Source: Fimbriimonadaceae bacterium (GTDB lineage: Bacteria > Armatimonadota > Fimbriimonadia > Fimbriimonadales > Fimbriimonadaceae). From it: a stretch of DNA of 5,173 bases. A program made the translations under genes and the position numbers. The notes under the pieces are model-generated. The model ran no database searches. It worked only from the letters and a program-made list of their open reading frames with translations, and had not been told where the DNA came from. This document shows positions 1 to 5,173 of this stretch, one piece after another; position 1 is the first letter of the stretch; each line of letters starts with the position of its first letter. The DNA lies in assembly GCA_014380605.1 (NCBI GenBank), contig JACMJO010000401.1, forward strand, positions 1-5,173, given 5' to 3'.

Positions 1-574
1 TCGCGCCTGCTTCAACCATCGAAATCGCGTCTTTGTGTCCCGCGACCACCAAATCCAAGTCAGATGCGTTGATCTCAGGGATGGATGGGAAGAGAATGAA
101 TTTGCCATCGATGCGTCCAACCCGAACTCCCGATGTCACCTTGGTGGCAGGGATATCGCTAACCGCAAGCGCCGCACCGGCCGCGCAAAGCGCCAGAACG
201 TCGGGTGGAAAATCTTGATCGACCGCAAACGGCATCGCGATGATCTGGATGTCGTTGCGCATGCCCTTCGGGAAAAGTGGGCGAATCGGCCGGTCCATCA
301 AGCGGCTGGTTAGAACTGCCTTCTCCGATGGTCGTCCGCCGCGCTTCATAAAGCCGCCGGGGATTTTTCCTACCGAATACTTGCGCTCTTCATAGTCGCA
401 GGTCAGCGGAAGGAAGTCGATGCCCTCTCGGGCATTGTCCGACATGGTCGCGACGCCAAGGATGACGGTTTCGCCCATGCCGAGAAGTACCGCGCCGCCA
501 GCTTGACGGGCAACGCGTCCAGATTCGAGTGAAAGGGTCTTGCCCCCCACTTCGAATTCGTGGGAATGAATCAT
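1..574 (-). CDS. pnp: Polynucleotide phosphorylase, N-terminal part (cut by window edge)
   Basis: PNPase is a phosphate-dependent 3'-5' exoribonuclease that works in the cytoplasm as a trimer and degrades mRNA to nucleoside diphosphates. Reading leftward from the ATG at 574, 191 codons are present before the window ends, against about 700 in the full protein, so only the first RNase PH-like domain is seen. Recognisable PNPase blocks are GGAVLLGMGETVILGVAT (residues 26-43), FLPLTCDYEERKYSVGKIPGGF (54-75, an RNA-binding stretch in the family) and RPSEKAVLTSRLMDRPIRPL (81-100). The start is supported by a good Shine-Dalgarno GGAGG at 581-585 on the minus strand, six bases before the ATG. rpsO lies 107 bases upstream in the same direction, the conserved bacterial order, so the two are probably co-transcribed. 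The catalytic second PH domain, KH and S1 domains lie outside the window. No frameshift is visible. Confidence 0.97.
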   Translation of the reverse strand, partial: MIHSHEFEVGGKTLSLESGRVARQAGGAVLLGMGETVILGVATMSDNAREGIDFLPLTCDYEERKYSVGKIPGGFMKRGGRPSEKAVLTSRLMDRPIRPLFPKGMRNDIQIIAMPFAVDQDFPPDVLALCAAGAALAVSDIPATKVTSGVRVGRIDGKFILFPSIPEINASDLDLVVAGHKDAISMVEAGA

Positions 575-580
575 TTATAG

Positions 581-585
581 CCTCC
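581..585 (-). promoter_or_regulatory. Shine-Dalgarno site of pnp
   Basis: GGAGG on the minus strand, six bases before the pnp ATG. It is the only strong, well-spaced Shine-Dalgarno sequence before a start codon in this window, and it fixes the pnp start at 574 rather than at an internal Met. Confidence 0.8.
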
Positions 586-622
586 AATGCTTGCCGGGCT
601 CGAAAGGTGGAAGGTCTTGGTG

Positions 623-643
623 CTCGGCCTTCGGTCTCCCGAG
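623..643 (-). other. Hairpin in the rpsO-pnp spacer
   Basis: CTCGG at 623-627 and CCGAG at 639-643 are perfectly complementary and enclose an 11-base loop. No U-tract follows on the minus strand, so it does not look like an intrinsic terminator. In Escherichia coli the rpsO-pnp spacer carries a stem cut by RNase III that controls pnp. Position alone suggests a processing or stabilising role here; there is no sequence proof and the stem is short. Confidence 0.35.
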
Positions 644-653
644 TCCTCGCCCT

Positions 654-674
654 TTACGCCTTACCCCTTACGCC
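654..674. repeat. Three tandem heptamers, TTACGCC / TTACCCC / TTACGCC
   Basis: The plus strand reads TTACGCC (654-660), TTACCCC (661-667) and TTACGCC (668-674), end to end with one base difference. On the transcribed strand this is GGCGTAA-GGGGTAA-GGCGTAA, starting seven bases after the rpsO stop codon. It is non-coding. Short tandem heptamers are known between genes in some bacteria, such as cyanobacteria. Whether this one recurs elsewhere in the genome cannot be seen here. Confidence 0.7.
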
Positions 675-681
675 CAGGCCC

Positions 682-963
682 TTATCGAGGCCTAACTTCG
701 CGAATACCCAGCTTGAGGATCAGCGCACGGTATCGTGCGATATCCTTGGCCTTCAGATAGCCTTCAAGTCGCCGGCGCTTGCCAACAAGCACCATGAGGC
801 CTCGGCGGGAGTGGAAGTCCTTCTTGTTCTTCTTGAGATGCTCAGTAATCTGTTGGATTCTGGCATGCATGATTGCAATCTGAACTTCGGCAGACCCGGT
901 ATCGCCCTCTGTGCGCGCATTATCTGCGATCGCATGACTCTTTATATTCTTATCAAGCGGCAT
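682..963 (-). CDS. rpsO: 30S ribosomal protein S15
   Basis: S15 is a primary 16S rRNA-binding protein that nucleates assembly of the 30S platform and takes part in an intersubunit bridge. The product is 93 residues; the family is usually about 89. It shows family hallmarks in order: DTGSAEVQIA (21-30), ITEHLKKNKKDFHSRRGL (39-56, the conserved loop with the DxHSRRGL rRNA-contact signature) and LVGKRRRLEGYL (59-70), followed by YRALILKLGIRE near the end. The start at 963 puts DTGS at residue 21, as in Escherichia coli S15, which supports this ATG. The Shine-Dalgarno is poor: GGAGA at 977-981 is 13 bases from the ATG, longer than usual. The last few residues (VRPR) are a small extension. It is first in an operon with pnp. 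S15 commonly represses its own mRNA, and a structured leader lies directly upstream. Confidence 0.97.
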   Translation of the reverse strand: MPLDKNIKSHAIADNARTEGDTGSAEVQIAIMHARIQQITEHLKKNKKDFHSRRGLMVLVGKRRRLEGYLKAKDIARYRALILKLGIREVRPR

Positions 964-986
964 TCGATTCGTTAAGTCTCCGTTTC

Positions 987-1069
987 TTGGGGCGAGGATG
1001 CCATCGGCCGCTCAGTGCAGTGTCGCGTACGGCACTCCAGTCAACGGCAAACGGGCATTCCAACCCCAA
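987..1069 (-). promoter_or_regulatory. Nested stem-loop leader upstream of rpsO (candidate S15 autoregulatory element)
   Basis: Four complementary blocks nest around one another: 987-992 with 1064-1069 (6 bp, TTGGGG/CCCCAA), 996-1002 with 1054-1061 (7 bp with one bulged base), 1007-1010 with 1045-1048 (4 bp, GCCG/CGGC) and 1014-1018 with 1032-1036 (5 bp, AGTGC/GCACT). That gives 22 base pairs separated by small internal loops, with a 13-base terminal loop. The element ends 23 bases before the rpsO ATG. Its outer 5' arm lies where transcription from the -10 box at 1076-1081 should begin. S15 leaders in other bacteria fold into varied structures that bind S15 and block translation. The pairing is seen in the sequence; the S15 role is inferred. 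Confidence 0.5.
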
Positions 1070-1075
1070 CGAGGC

Positions 1076-1081
1076 ACTATA
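1076..1081 (-). promoter_or_regulatory. Candidate -10 box of the rpsO-pnp promoter
   Basis: TATAGT on the minus strand matches the sigma-70 -10 consensus at five of six positions. Transcription would start around 1069-1070, giving a leader of about 106 bases that opens directly with the nested stem. No convincing -35 box sits 16-18 bases upstream; TTGCGC is present but only 13 bases away. Confidence 0.35.
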
Positions 1082-1135
1082 CCCGATTTGGCGAGCGCAA
1101 TAGGCCCCGATATTGGCCAGCGAACTAGCAATTCT

Positions 1136-1156
1136 GGAGACTCCTGAGTATCTCAG
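1136..1156. promoter_or_regulatory. Overlapping small palindromes before the LolA-like gene
   Basis: CTGAG-TAT-CTCAG (1144-1156) is a perfect 5 bp inverted repeat with a 3-base spacer. It overlaps by one base a second repeat, GGAG-A-CTCC (1136-1144). They lie 17-37 bases upstream of the ATG at 1173, where a repressor or activator site could sit. Repeats this short can arise by chance; no known operator is recognised. Confidence 0.25.
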
Positions 1157-1157
1157 A

Positions 1158-1163
1158 TAAAGT
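1158..1163 (+). promoter_or_regulatory. Candidate -10 box for the LolA-like gene
   Basis: TAAAGT fits the TANNNT pattern and ends nine bases before the ATG at 1173. If used, the 5' untranslated region would be only about two or three bases, that is, essentially leaderless. No Shine-Dalgarno sequence or clear -35 box is present. Confidence 0.3.
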
Positions 1164-1172
1164 AAAGATCCT

Positions 1173-1760
1173 ATGACCCTTGTCGCCGTCATCCTTCCTT
1201 TAACTCTCCTGCCCATGCCACAGGGTCTCACTGACCGGCAAGTCTACGCCCGGTGCCAAGCCAAGTTGAAGGGGGTTGCGCGCCTTCAAATGGAAGTCCA
1301 TTCATTGGACAAAGCCGGAAAATACGTGGCAAAACAGCACACCGCCTGGGCCGACTCGAATCGAGGATATCGGATCGAAGGCGAGGCGGGCTGGATGACC
1401 ATCTGTGATAAGAAGCAAGTCTATGAGAGGAATAGTAAGGGCAAAGTCACCGTCGAGGACTACGACGCTTGGCGACTCTATAATACGCTTGGGTTCGACA
1501 TATTCCCCGACGAGTCCTCGCCCAAGCTTTGGGGCGACAAGGCCGAAATCGTCGACTTCGACAAGCGATCCTGCTACCGGCTATCGCCAAGATATGGCGA
1601 GTCGATTTTGGCCGACTACACGCTCTACATCGATGCCATTACTTTTTTGCCCGCCGGATTCACGGAGCGCCAAATGGGAGAGTGGTCCCACACGCTGGCG
1701 TATCGCAAAATCCAACTGAACCCAAAACTCGATCCAGCAAAGTTCAAGATTCCTAAATAG
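1173..1760 (+). CDS. Predicted exported protein, probably LolA/RseB-like fold
   Basis: The 195-residue product starts with a hydrophobic segment (residues 3-16, LVAVILPLTLLPMP) that looks like a short signal peptide, though it lacks the usual Lys/Arg before the hydrophobic core. No lipobox cysteine follows, so it is probably soluble in the periplasm or extracellular. The body alternates short amphipathic strands (KLKGVARLQMEVHS at 31-44, RGYRIEG at 64-70, GWMTICDKKQVYER at 73-86) and ends in strands closing with LNPKLDPAKFKIP (182-194). The final 'N..LD...F..P' pattern is typical of LolA/RseB-like and DUF2092-type proteins, which bind lipid or lipoprotein parts in a half-barrel. Family assignment rests on pattern only and the substrate is unknown. 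The start is well bounded: an in-frame TAA at 1158-1160 leaves no other ATG upstream. A protease gene follows 46 bases downstream on the same strand. Confidence 0.75.
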   Translation: MTLVAVILPLTLLPMPQGLTDRQVYARCQAKLKGVARLQMEVHSLDKAGKYVAKQHTAWADSNRGYRIEGEAGWMTICDKKQVYERNSKGKVTVEDYDAWRLYNTLGFDIFPDESSPKLWGDKAEIVDFDKRSCYRLSPRYGESILADYTLYIDAITFLPAGFTERQMGEWSHTLAYRKIQLNPKLDPAKFKIPK

Positions 1761-1785
1761 TCCCGAAGGCTATGCTTGATCTCGA

Positions 1786-1799
1786 AGATTTGCTAATCT
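1786..1799. other. Small inverted repeat AGATT-TGCT-AATCT
   Basis: A perfect 5 bp stem with a 4-base loop in the 46-base gap before the protease gene. It overlaps the candidate -10 box at 1794-1799, so it could be an operator or simply part of the promoter. It is too weak for a terminator and has no U-tract. Confidence 0.25.
1794..1799 (+). promoter_or_regulatory. Candidate -10 box giving a leaderless protease mRNA
   Basis: TAATCT fits TANNNT, is preceded by TG as in an extended -10 (TGC-TAATCT), and ends seven bases before the ATG at 1807. That is the spacing at which transcription would start on the start codon itself, as in leaderless genes of Deinococcus and similar bacteria. The bases before the ATG (GCCTCC) are the opposite of a Shine-Dalgarno sequence. 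No good -35 box is seen. Confidence 0.4.
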
Positions 1800-1806
1800 A
1801 GCCTCC

Positions 1807-4800
1807 ATGTGGGCGTTGACGCTTCTCCTTTCTGTGCCTCAGGCTAACGATCCGGCGTTCGATCCGGGAAAGAACCCGATGCTGATGCGCAGCCCGACTC
1901 TGAGTCGCGATGCCATTGCCTTCAGTTTCGCAGGCGACCTTTGGCGCGTGTCGCGAGAGGGTGGACGAGCCATCCGCCTAACGAGCTCAAAGGGATCTGA
2001 GCAATCACCCAAGTTCTCTCCCGACGGAAACTGGATCGCCTTTTCTGGACAGTACGACGGCAATATCGACGTTTTCCTAATGCCCGCAAAAGGCGGAGTT
2101 CCAAAGCGCCTCACTTATCATCCTGGTCCAGATGGGGTTGCGGGGTGGACCGCCGATGGTGGCTCTATCCTTTTTGCCTCAGGTATGGATTCCGCGATTG
2201 GACTTCCCCGCCTTTTCACTGTGCCAGTTGCCGGTGGGAACGTGAAACCCCTTCCCTTGCCGGTTGGCCTTACCGGCTCCTACTCGGCTGACGGGGCCAA
2301 GATCGCCTACACCCCCGGCGTCCAGTGGCAAGATGCGTGGAAACGCTATCGCGGCGGGCAGACCCTCCCAATTTGGATTGCCAATCTCGCCGACTCTAAG
2401 GTTAGGGAAATCCCAAGGAAGAACTCGAACGATAAGAACCCGATGTGGGTTGGCGACAAGATTTACTTCGTGTCCGACCGAACCGGCCCATTTGGCCTCT
2501 ACTGCTACGACACCTCGAAGAACGAGACCACCGTTGCCGTTCCGGGACGCGGATTCGACATCAAGTCCGCCGACGCCGGCCCGGGAGGGATCGTTTACGA
2601 GCAACTCGGCTCTATTCGAATCTACGACTTCGAATCGAAGTCCAGCAAGAAAGTGGACATCGAAATCGACGGAGACTTCCCTGAGTTTCGACCGCAGTTC
2701 AAATCCCTCGTTCCGTATCTCGCCAGCGGCTCGATCTCTCCGAGCGGCGCGCGAGTCGCATTCGAAGCCCGTGGCCGCATCTTCACCGTGCCCGCCTCAA
2801 AGGGCAATGCTCGGGAACTCAGCAGCAAGGATGGAGTGGCCAGTCGATACGTGTCCTGGTCGCCGGATGGCAAGACCATCGCGTTCTTTAGCGACGAATC
2901 TAAGGAATACAAACTCGTGCTTCACGATGCCACAACCGACAAGGAAAGGGTCCTTGAACTCGGGAAGGCTCCTGCCTACTATTTTTCGCCTGTATGGTCG
3001 CCGGACAGCAAGAAGATCGCTTACACCGATAACCGCCATAACCTCTGGCTCATCGACGTTGCAACGGGAAAGAACACGTTGGTCGATACCTTCACCTATG
3101 AAGACCCGACCCGACAAGTGAGCCCAAGCTGGTCAAAGGACTCCAAGTGGATCACATGGCATCGCGACCTTGAGAATCACCTAAACGCAATCTTTCTTTA
3201 TGATGTCGAGAAGGGCACGATCTCTCAGGTGACCGACGGGCTAAGCAATGCAAGATATCCTATCTTCGATAGGGGTGGCGACTACCTTTATTTCGTAGCC
3301 AGCACCAACACCGGTCCATCCGCCGCCTGGCTTGATCTGAGTAGCTACGACCGCATCAACGTCACAAGCTCGGTGTACGCCATCGCCCTTCGCAAGGATG
3401 TAGAAGACCCGAATCAGCCCGAAAGCGACGAGGAAGGAGCCACGCCGAAGCCACCGGTCAATAAGCCGTTCAGCATCGACTTGGAAGGCATCGATCAGCG
3501 GATCGTCACCTTGCCAATCCCCGCGAGAAACTATGGCGGAACCGTCGCCGGAGCTCCGGGTTCTTTCTTCCTGGTCGATCTGGCGCCTCTCGCGACCCAT
3601 ATGTCGCAGCCCCAGACCACCCTCTGGAAGTTCGACCTTGGCTCGCGTGCCGCGATCCCGTTTGCCCGGCAGGTGGGCGGCGCGGACATCACCCCAAAGG
3701 GCGACAAGATGCTTTTGATCCAAGGTCCCGGGTGGTCCATCGTCCCCACTGCCGCCCCGCCCCAACCAGGCCAGGGCATGCTGAACCTGGGCGAGTTGAG
3801 CGCCAGGATCGACCCGACAAAAGAGTGGCGACAGATCTACAAGGAAGCTTGGAGAGTCCAGCGCGACTACTTGTACGACCCCAACTTCCACGGTATCAAC
3901 CTGACCCAGATGGAACGCCGGTACGAGCCTTTTCTTGCTGGTCTTCGGTCGCGCGACGACCTGAACTACCTGTTTGAGGACATGTTGGGTGAGATATCCA
4001 TCGGCCACATGTTTATTGGCGGCGGGGATATTCCCGGAGCAGACTCGGTTCCGGGAGGACTGCTTGGCGCAGATTATTCCCTCGAAGCTAACCGCTATCG
4101 ACTCTCCCGAGTCTATAACGGTGAGCACTGGAATCCCGGCCTGCGCGCACCGCTGACACAGCCGGGCGTGAGCGCGGTTGCGGGAGAGTACATCCTTGCG
4201 ATCGACGGAAAGGAGTTGATGGGAAGCGAAAACATCCATCAGCGGTTGGAAGGCAAAGCGGGCAAACAGATTCGGTTGAAGATTGGTCCGAATCCCAGTG
4301 GTACCGGCTCTCGCGAGGTGATTGTAGTTCCTACGGCAAACGAGGCAGGACTTCGCCAACTGGCTTGGCGCGAAGACAATCGTCGGAAGGTCGAGAAGTT
4401 GAGCGGTGGCCGCTTAGGCTACGTTCACATTCCCGACACAAATATCGGCGGCTGGACGAACTTCAATCGCTACTACTACGCCCAGATTCGCAAAGAAGGA
4501 ATGATCATCGATGAGCGTCTGAACGGCGGCGGCCAAGTGGACGACTACATGGTTGAGCAGATGATACGTCCGCTCACAAGCGCCTGGACGTCCCGCTACG
4601 GAAAGGACTTCACCAGTCCCGCCGTCGGCAACTTCGGTCCGAAGGTGATGATCATCGACCAGTACGCCGGTTCCGGAGGCGACTATTTCCCCTGGCACTT
4701 CAAGCGTAAGAAAGCAGGCACAGTGGTTGGAAAGCGAACTTGGGGCGGGTTGGTAGGCATTCTAACCTTCCCGAGCTTCGTCGATGGTGGATCAGTTACG

Positions 4801-5022
4801 GCACCAAACATCGCTTTCCACACACCCGAAGGCGAGTGGGAGGTGGAAAACCACGGAGTCGACCCGGATATCGAGGTCGAACTCGACCCGTTTCTCTGGC
4901 GGCAAGGCCGCGATGCTCAGCTGGAAAAAGCGGTCGAAGTGGCGATGGAGAAGCTGAAAACCTTCAAGAAGCCAACCGTCAAGAAGCCAGCCTACAAAGA
5001 CAAGAGCAAGATTGGGGGGTGA
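1807..5022 (+). CDS. Tricorn-type S41 serine protease, exported
   Basis: At 1071 residues this is the usual length of tricorn protease, which cuts peptides processively, and the domain order matches. A short signal-like segment (residues 1-13) suggests export to the periplasm. WD/PD40-type propeller repeats fill about 30-650, for example SPDGNWIAFS (71-80), SPDGKTIAFFSD (352-363) and SPDSKKIAYTD (398-408). An acidic, proline-rich linker (about 530-553) interrupts them. A helical C1 domain covers about 670-745, a PDZ domain about 750-850, and the S41 core about 868-1025. Putative catalytic residues are His734 (ISIGHMF), Ser956 (YAGSGGD), oxyanion Gly909 (NGGG) and Glu1014 (VENHG). Spacings Gly-Ser 47 and Ser-Glu 58 equal those recalled for Thermoplasma tricorn (G918, S965, E1023). 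The tail is lysine-rich. An in-frame TGA at 1777 with no alternative start codon after it forces the ATG at 1807, which has no Shine-Dalgarno. Confidence 0.95.
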   Translation: MWALTLLLSVPQANDPAFDPGKNPMLMRSPTLSRDAIAFSFAGDLWRVSREGGRAIRLTSSKGSEQSPKFSPDGNWIAFSGQYDGNIDVFLMPAKGGVPKRLTYHPGPDGVAGWTADGGSILFASGMDSAIGLPRLFTVPVAGGNVKPLPLPVGLTGSYSADGAKIAYTPGVQWQDAWKRYRGGQTLPIWIANLADSKVREIPRKNSNDKNPMWVGDKIYFVSDRTGPFGLYCYDTSKNETTVAVPGRGFDIKSADAGPGGIVYEQLGSIRIYDFESKSSKKVDIEIDGDFPEFRPQFKSLVPYLASGSISPSGARVAFEARGRIFTVPASKGNARELSSKDGVASRYVSWSPDGKTIAFFSDESKEYKLVLHDATTDKERVLELGKAPAYYFSPVWSPDSKKIAYTDNRHNLWLIDVATGKNTLVDTFTYEDPTRQVSPSWSKDSKWITWHRDLENHLNAIFLYDVEKGTISQVTDGLSNARYPIFDRGGDYLYFVASTNTGPSAAWLDLSSYDRINVTSSVYAIALRKDVEDPNQPESDEEGATPKPPVNKPFSIDLEGIDQRIVTLPIPARNYGGTVAGAPGSFFLVDLAPLATHMSQPQTTLWKFDLGSRAAIPFARQVGGADITPKGDKMLLIQGPGWSIVPTAAPPQPGQGMLNLGELSARIDPTKEWRQIYKEAWRVQRDYLYDPNFHGINLTQMERRYEPFLAGLRSRDDLNYLFEDMLGEISIGHMFIGGGDIPGADSVPGGLLGADYSLEANRYRLSRVYNGEHWNPGLRAPLTQPGVSAVAGEYILAIDGKELMGSENIHQRLEGKAGKQIRLKIGPNPSGTGSREVIVVPTANEAGLRQLAWREDNRRKVEKLSGGRLGYVHIPDTNIGGWTNFNRYYYAQIRKEGMIIDERLNGGGQVDDYMVEQMIRPLTSAWTSRYGKDFTSPAVGNFGPKVMIIDQYAGSGGDYFPWHFKRKKAGTVVGKRTWGGLVGILTFPSFVDGGSVTAPNIAFHTPEGEWEVENHGVDPDIEVELDPFLWRQGRDAQLEKAVEVAMEKLKTFKKPTVKKPAYKDKSKIGG

Positions 5023-5026
5023 GGGA

Positions 5027-5053
5027 CGGCATTGCGGCATTGCGGCATTGCGG
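5027..5053. repeat. Three tandem copies of an 8-base unit (CATTGCGG)
   Basis: CATTGCGG occurs three times without change at 5030-5053, starting seven bases after the protease stop codon. Written from 5027, the unit contains CGGCAT at 5027, 5035 and 5043. Non-coding; it forms the left arm of the hairpin described next. Confidence 0.8.
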
Positions 5054-5082
5054 TCTAGACTTTCCGTTATGCCGAAATGCCG
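5035..5082 (+). promoter_or_regulatory. Repeat-built hairpin running into the gpsA start
   Basis: CGGCAT at 5035-5040 and 5043-5048 can pair with ATGCCG at 5077-5082 and 5069-5074. This makes a 12 bp stem split by a 2x2 internal loop (TG/AA), with a 20-base terminal loop that contains the palindrome GTCTAGAC (5053-5060). The second ATGCCG includes the likely gpsA start codon. It may act as a translational or transcriptional control of gpsA, or help stabilise the 3' end of the protease mRNA. There is no U-tract, so it is not a standard terminator. Confidence 0.45.
5056..5061 (+). promoter_or_regulatory. Possible -10 box for gpsA
   Basis: TAGACT fits TANNNT and lies 15 bases before the gpsA ATG at 5077, so the untranslated leader would be about eight bases. 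Another ATG at 5069 sits exactly seven bases after the box but is out of frame and stops after nine codons. No -35 box is evident. Weak. Confidence 0.2.
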
Positions 5083-5173
5083 GAAAGCCGTTTCGTGACC
5101 GTTGCCGTACTTGGCTCGGGAAGTTGGGGAACCGCCCTCGCTCTGCTACTTGCCCGAAACGGGCATGACGTCA
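5077..5173 (+). CDS. gpsA: NAD(P)H-dependent glycerol-3-phosphate dehydrogenase, N-terminal part (cut by window edge)
   Basis: GpsA reduces dihydroxyacetone phosphate to sn-glycerol 3-phosphate, the backbone for phospholipid synthesis, in the cytoplasm. Only 32 codons are present before the window ends. They contain the Rossmann dinucleotide-binding start VAVLGSGSWGTALALLLARN (residues 9-28), whose GxGSWGTAL core is characteristic of GpsA. The start is uncertain. The ATG at 5077 lies inside the hairpin repeat with no Shine-Dalgarno before it. An in-frame GTG at 5095, preceded by GGAAAG seven bases upstream, is an alternative that would remove six residues and place the Rossmann strand right at the N-terminus. 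An in-frame TAG at 5056 limits any longer form. It lies 54 bases after the protease stop and is functionally unrelated to it. About 300 further residues lie outside the window. Confidence 0.9.
   Translation, partial: MPESRFVTVAVLGSGSWGTALALLLARNGHDV

Noticed and set aside
529..975. A 148-codon plus-strand open frame across rpsO and the spacer
   Set aside because: It is antisense to a clear S15 gene and the pnp start, and its translation resembles no known protein.
1098..1120. Possible tRNA or small RNA in the divergent region, because of GC-rich repeated GGCC blocks
   Set aside because: No cloverleaf, T-loop motif or terminator with a U-tract was found; only the leader structure at 987-1069 holds together.
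953..1231. A 92-codon minus-strand frame across the divergent region
   Set aside because: It overlaps the start of rpsO and of the LolA-like gene and crosses the nested inverted repeat. Nothing in its translation looks conserved.
2264..3121. A 285-codon plus-strand frame inside the protease gene
   Set aside because: It is out of frame with the propeller region, rich in Arg, Ser and Pro as expected from a shifted reading, and has no family features.
3241..4359. A 372-codon open frame on the minus strand
   Set aside because: It lies wholly antisense to the protease catalytic and propeller domains, whose sequence is clearly conserved. Its translation shows no recognisable domain. Long antisense frames are common opposite high-G+C genes.
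5035..5082. Intrinsic terminator of the protease gene
   Set aside because: The stem is real, but no run of T follows it on the plus strand and its right arm enters gpsA, so it is listed as a structured element instead.
5069..5098. Short leader peptide starting at the ATG at 5069
   Set aside because: It has only nine codons, no Shine-Dalgarno and no attenuation-type residues; the ATG is probably a by-product of the ATGCCG repeat.

Overview
This 5.2 kb window comes from a bacterial chromosome of moderately high G+C. It holds three conserved housekeeping genes (pnp, rpsO, gpsA) around two secreted-protein genes. The lineage cannot be fixed from the sequence. A secreted bacterial tricorn-like protease, starts without Shine-Dalgarno sequences and short tandem repeats between genes would fit Armatimonadota (Fimbriimonas-like) or a similar deep-branching group, but that is a guess from general resemblance.

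Layout. The left edge (1-574, minus strand) is the first 191 codons of polynucleotide phosphorylase, cut by the window end. The rpsO-pnp gap (575-681) holds a small hairpin and three tandem heptamers. Complete rpsO (682-963, minus strand) follows, so this is the classical rpsO-pnp operon, read right to left. Upstream of rpsO (964-1172) lies a divergent control region. On the rpsO side it has a -10-like box and, starting where that promoter would begin transcription, a long nested inverted repeat (987-1069) that could be an S15-responsive mRNA leader. On the plus strand, 1173-1760 encodes a small secreted protein, probably of the LolA/RseB fold. After 46 bases comes a 1071-residue tricorn-type S41 protease (1807-5022) with a signal peptide, beta-propellers, C1, PDZ and catalytic domains. 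The final stretch (5077-5173) is the N-terminus of gpsA.

How the parts relate. rpsO and pnp link ribosome assembly and RNA turnover and are probably co-transcribed. The LolA-like gene and the protease gene are same-strand neighbours and both products should be exported. They may work together in the periplasm or envelope, but sharing a compartment is all the sequence shows. gpsA is probably a separate unit that begins inside a repeat-rich hairpin just downstream of the protease gene.

I see no mobile element, CRISPR array, tRNA or defence system. The points most worth a second look are the nested leader before rpsO, the period-8 direct and inverted repeats that run into the gpsA start codon, the apparently leaderless start of the protease gene, and changes at specificity positions in its active site.
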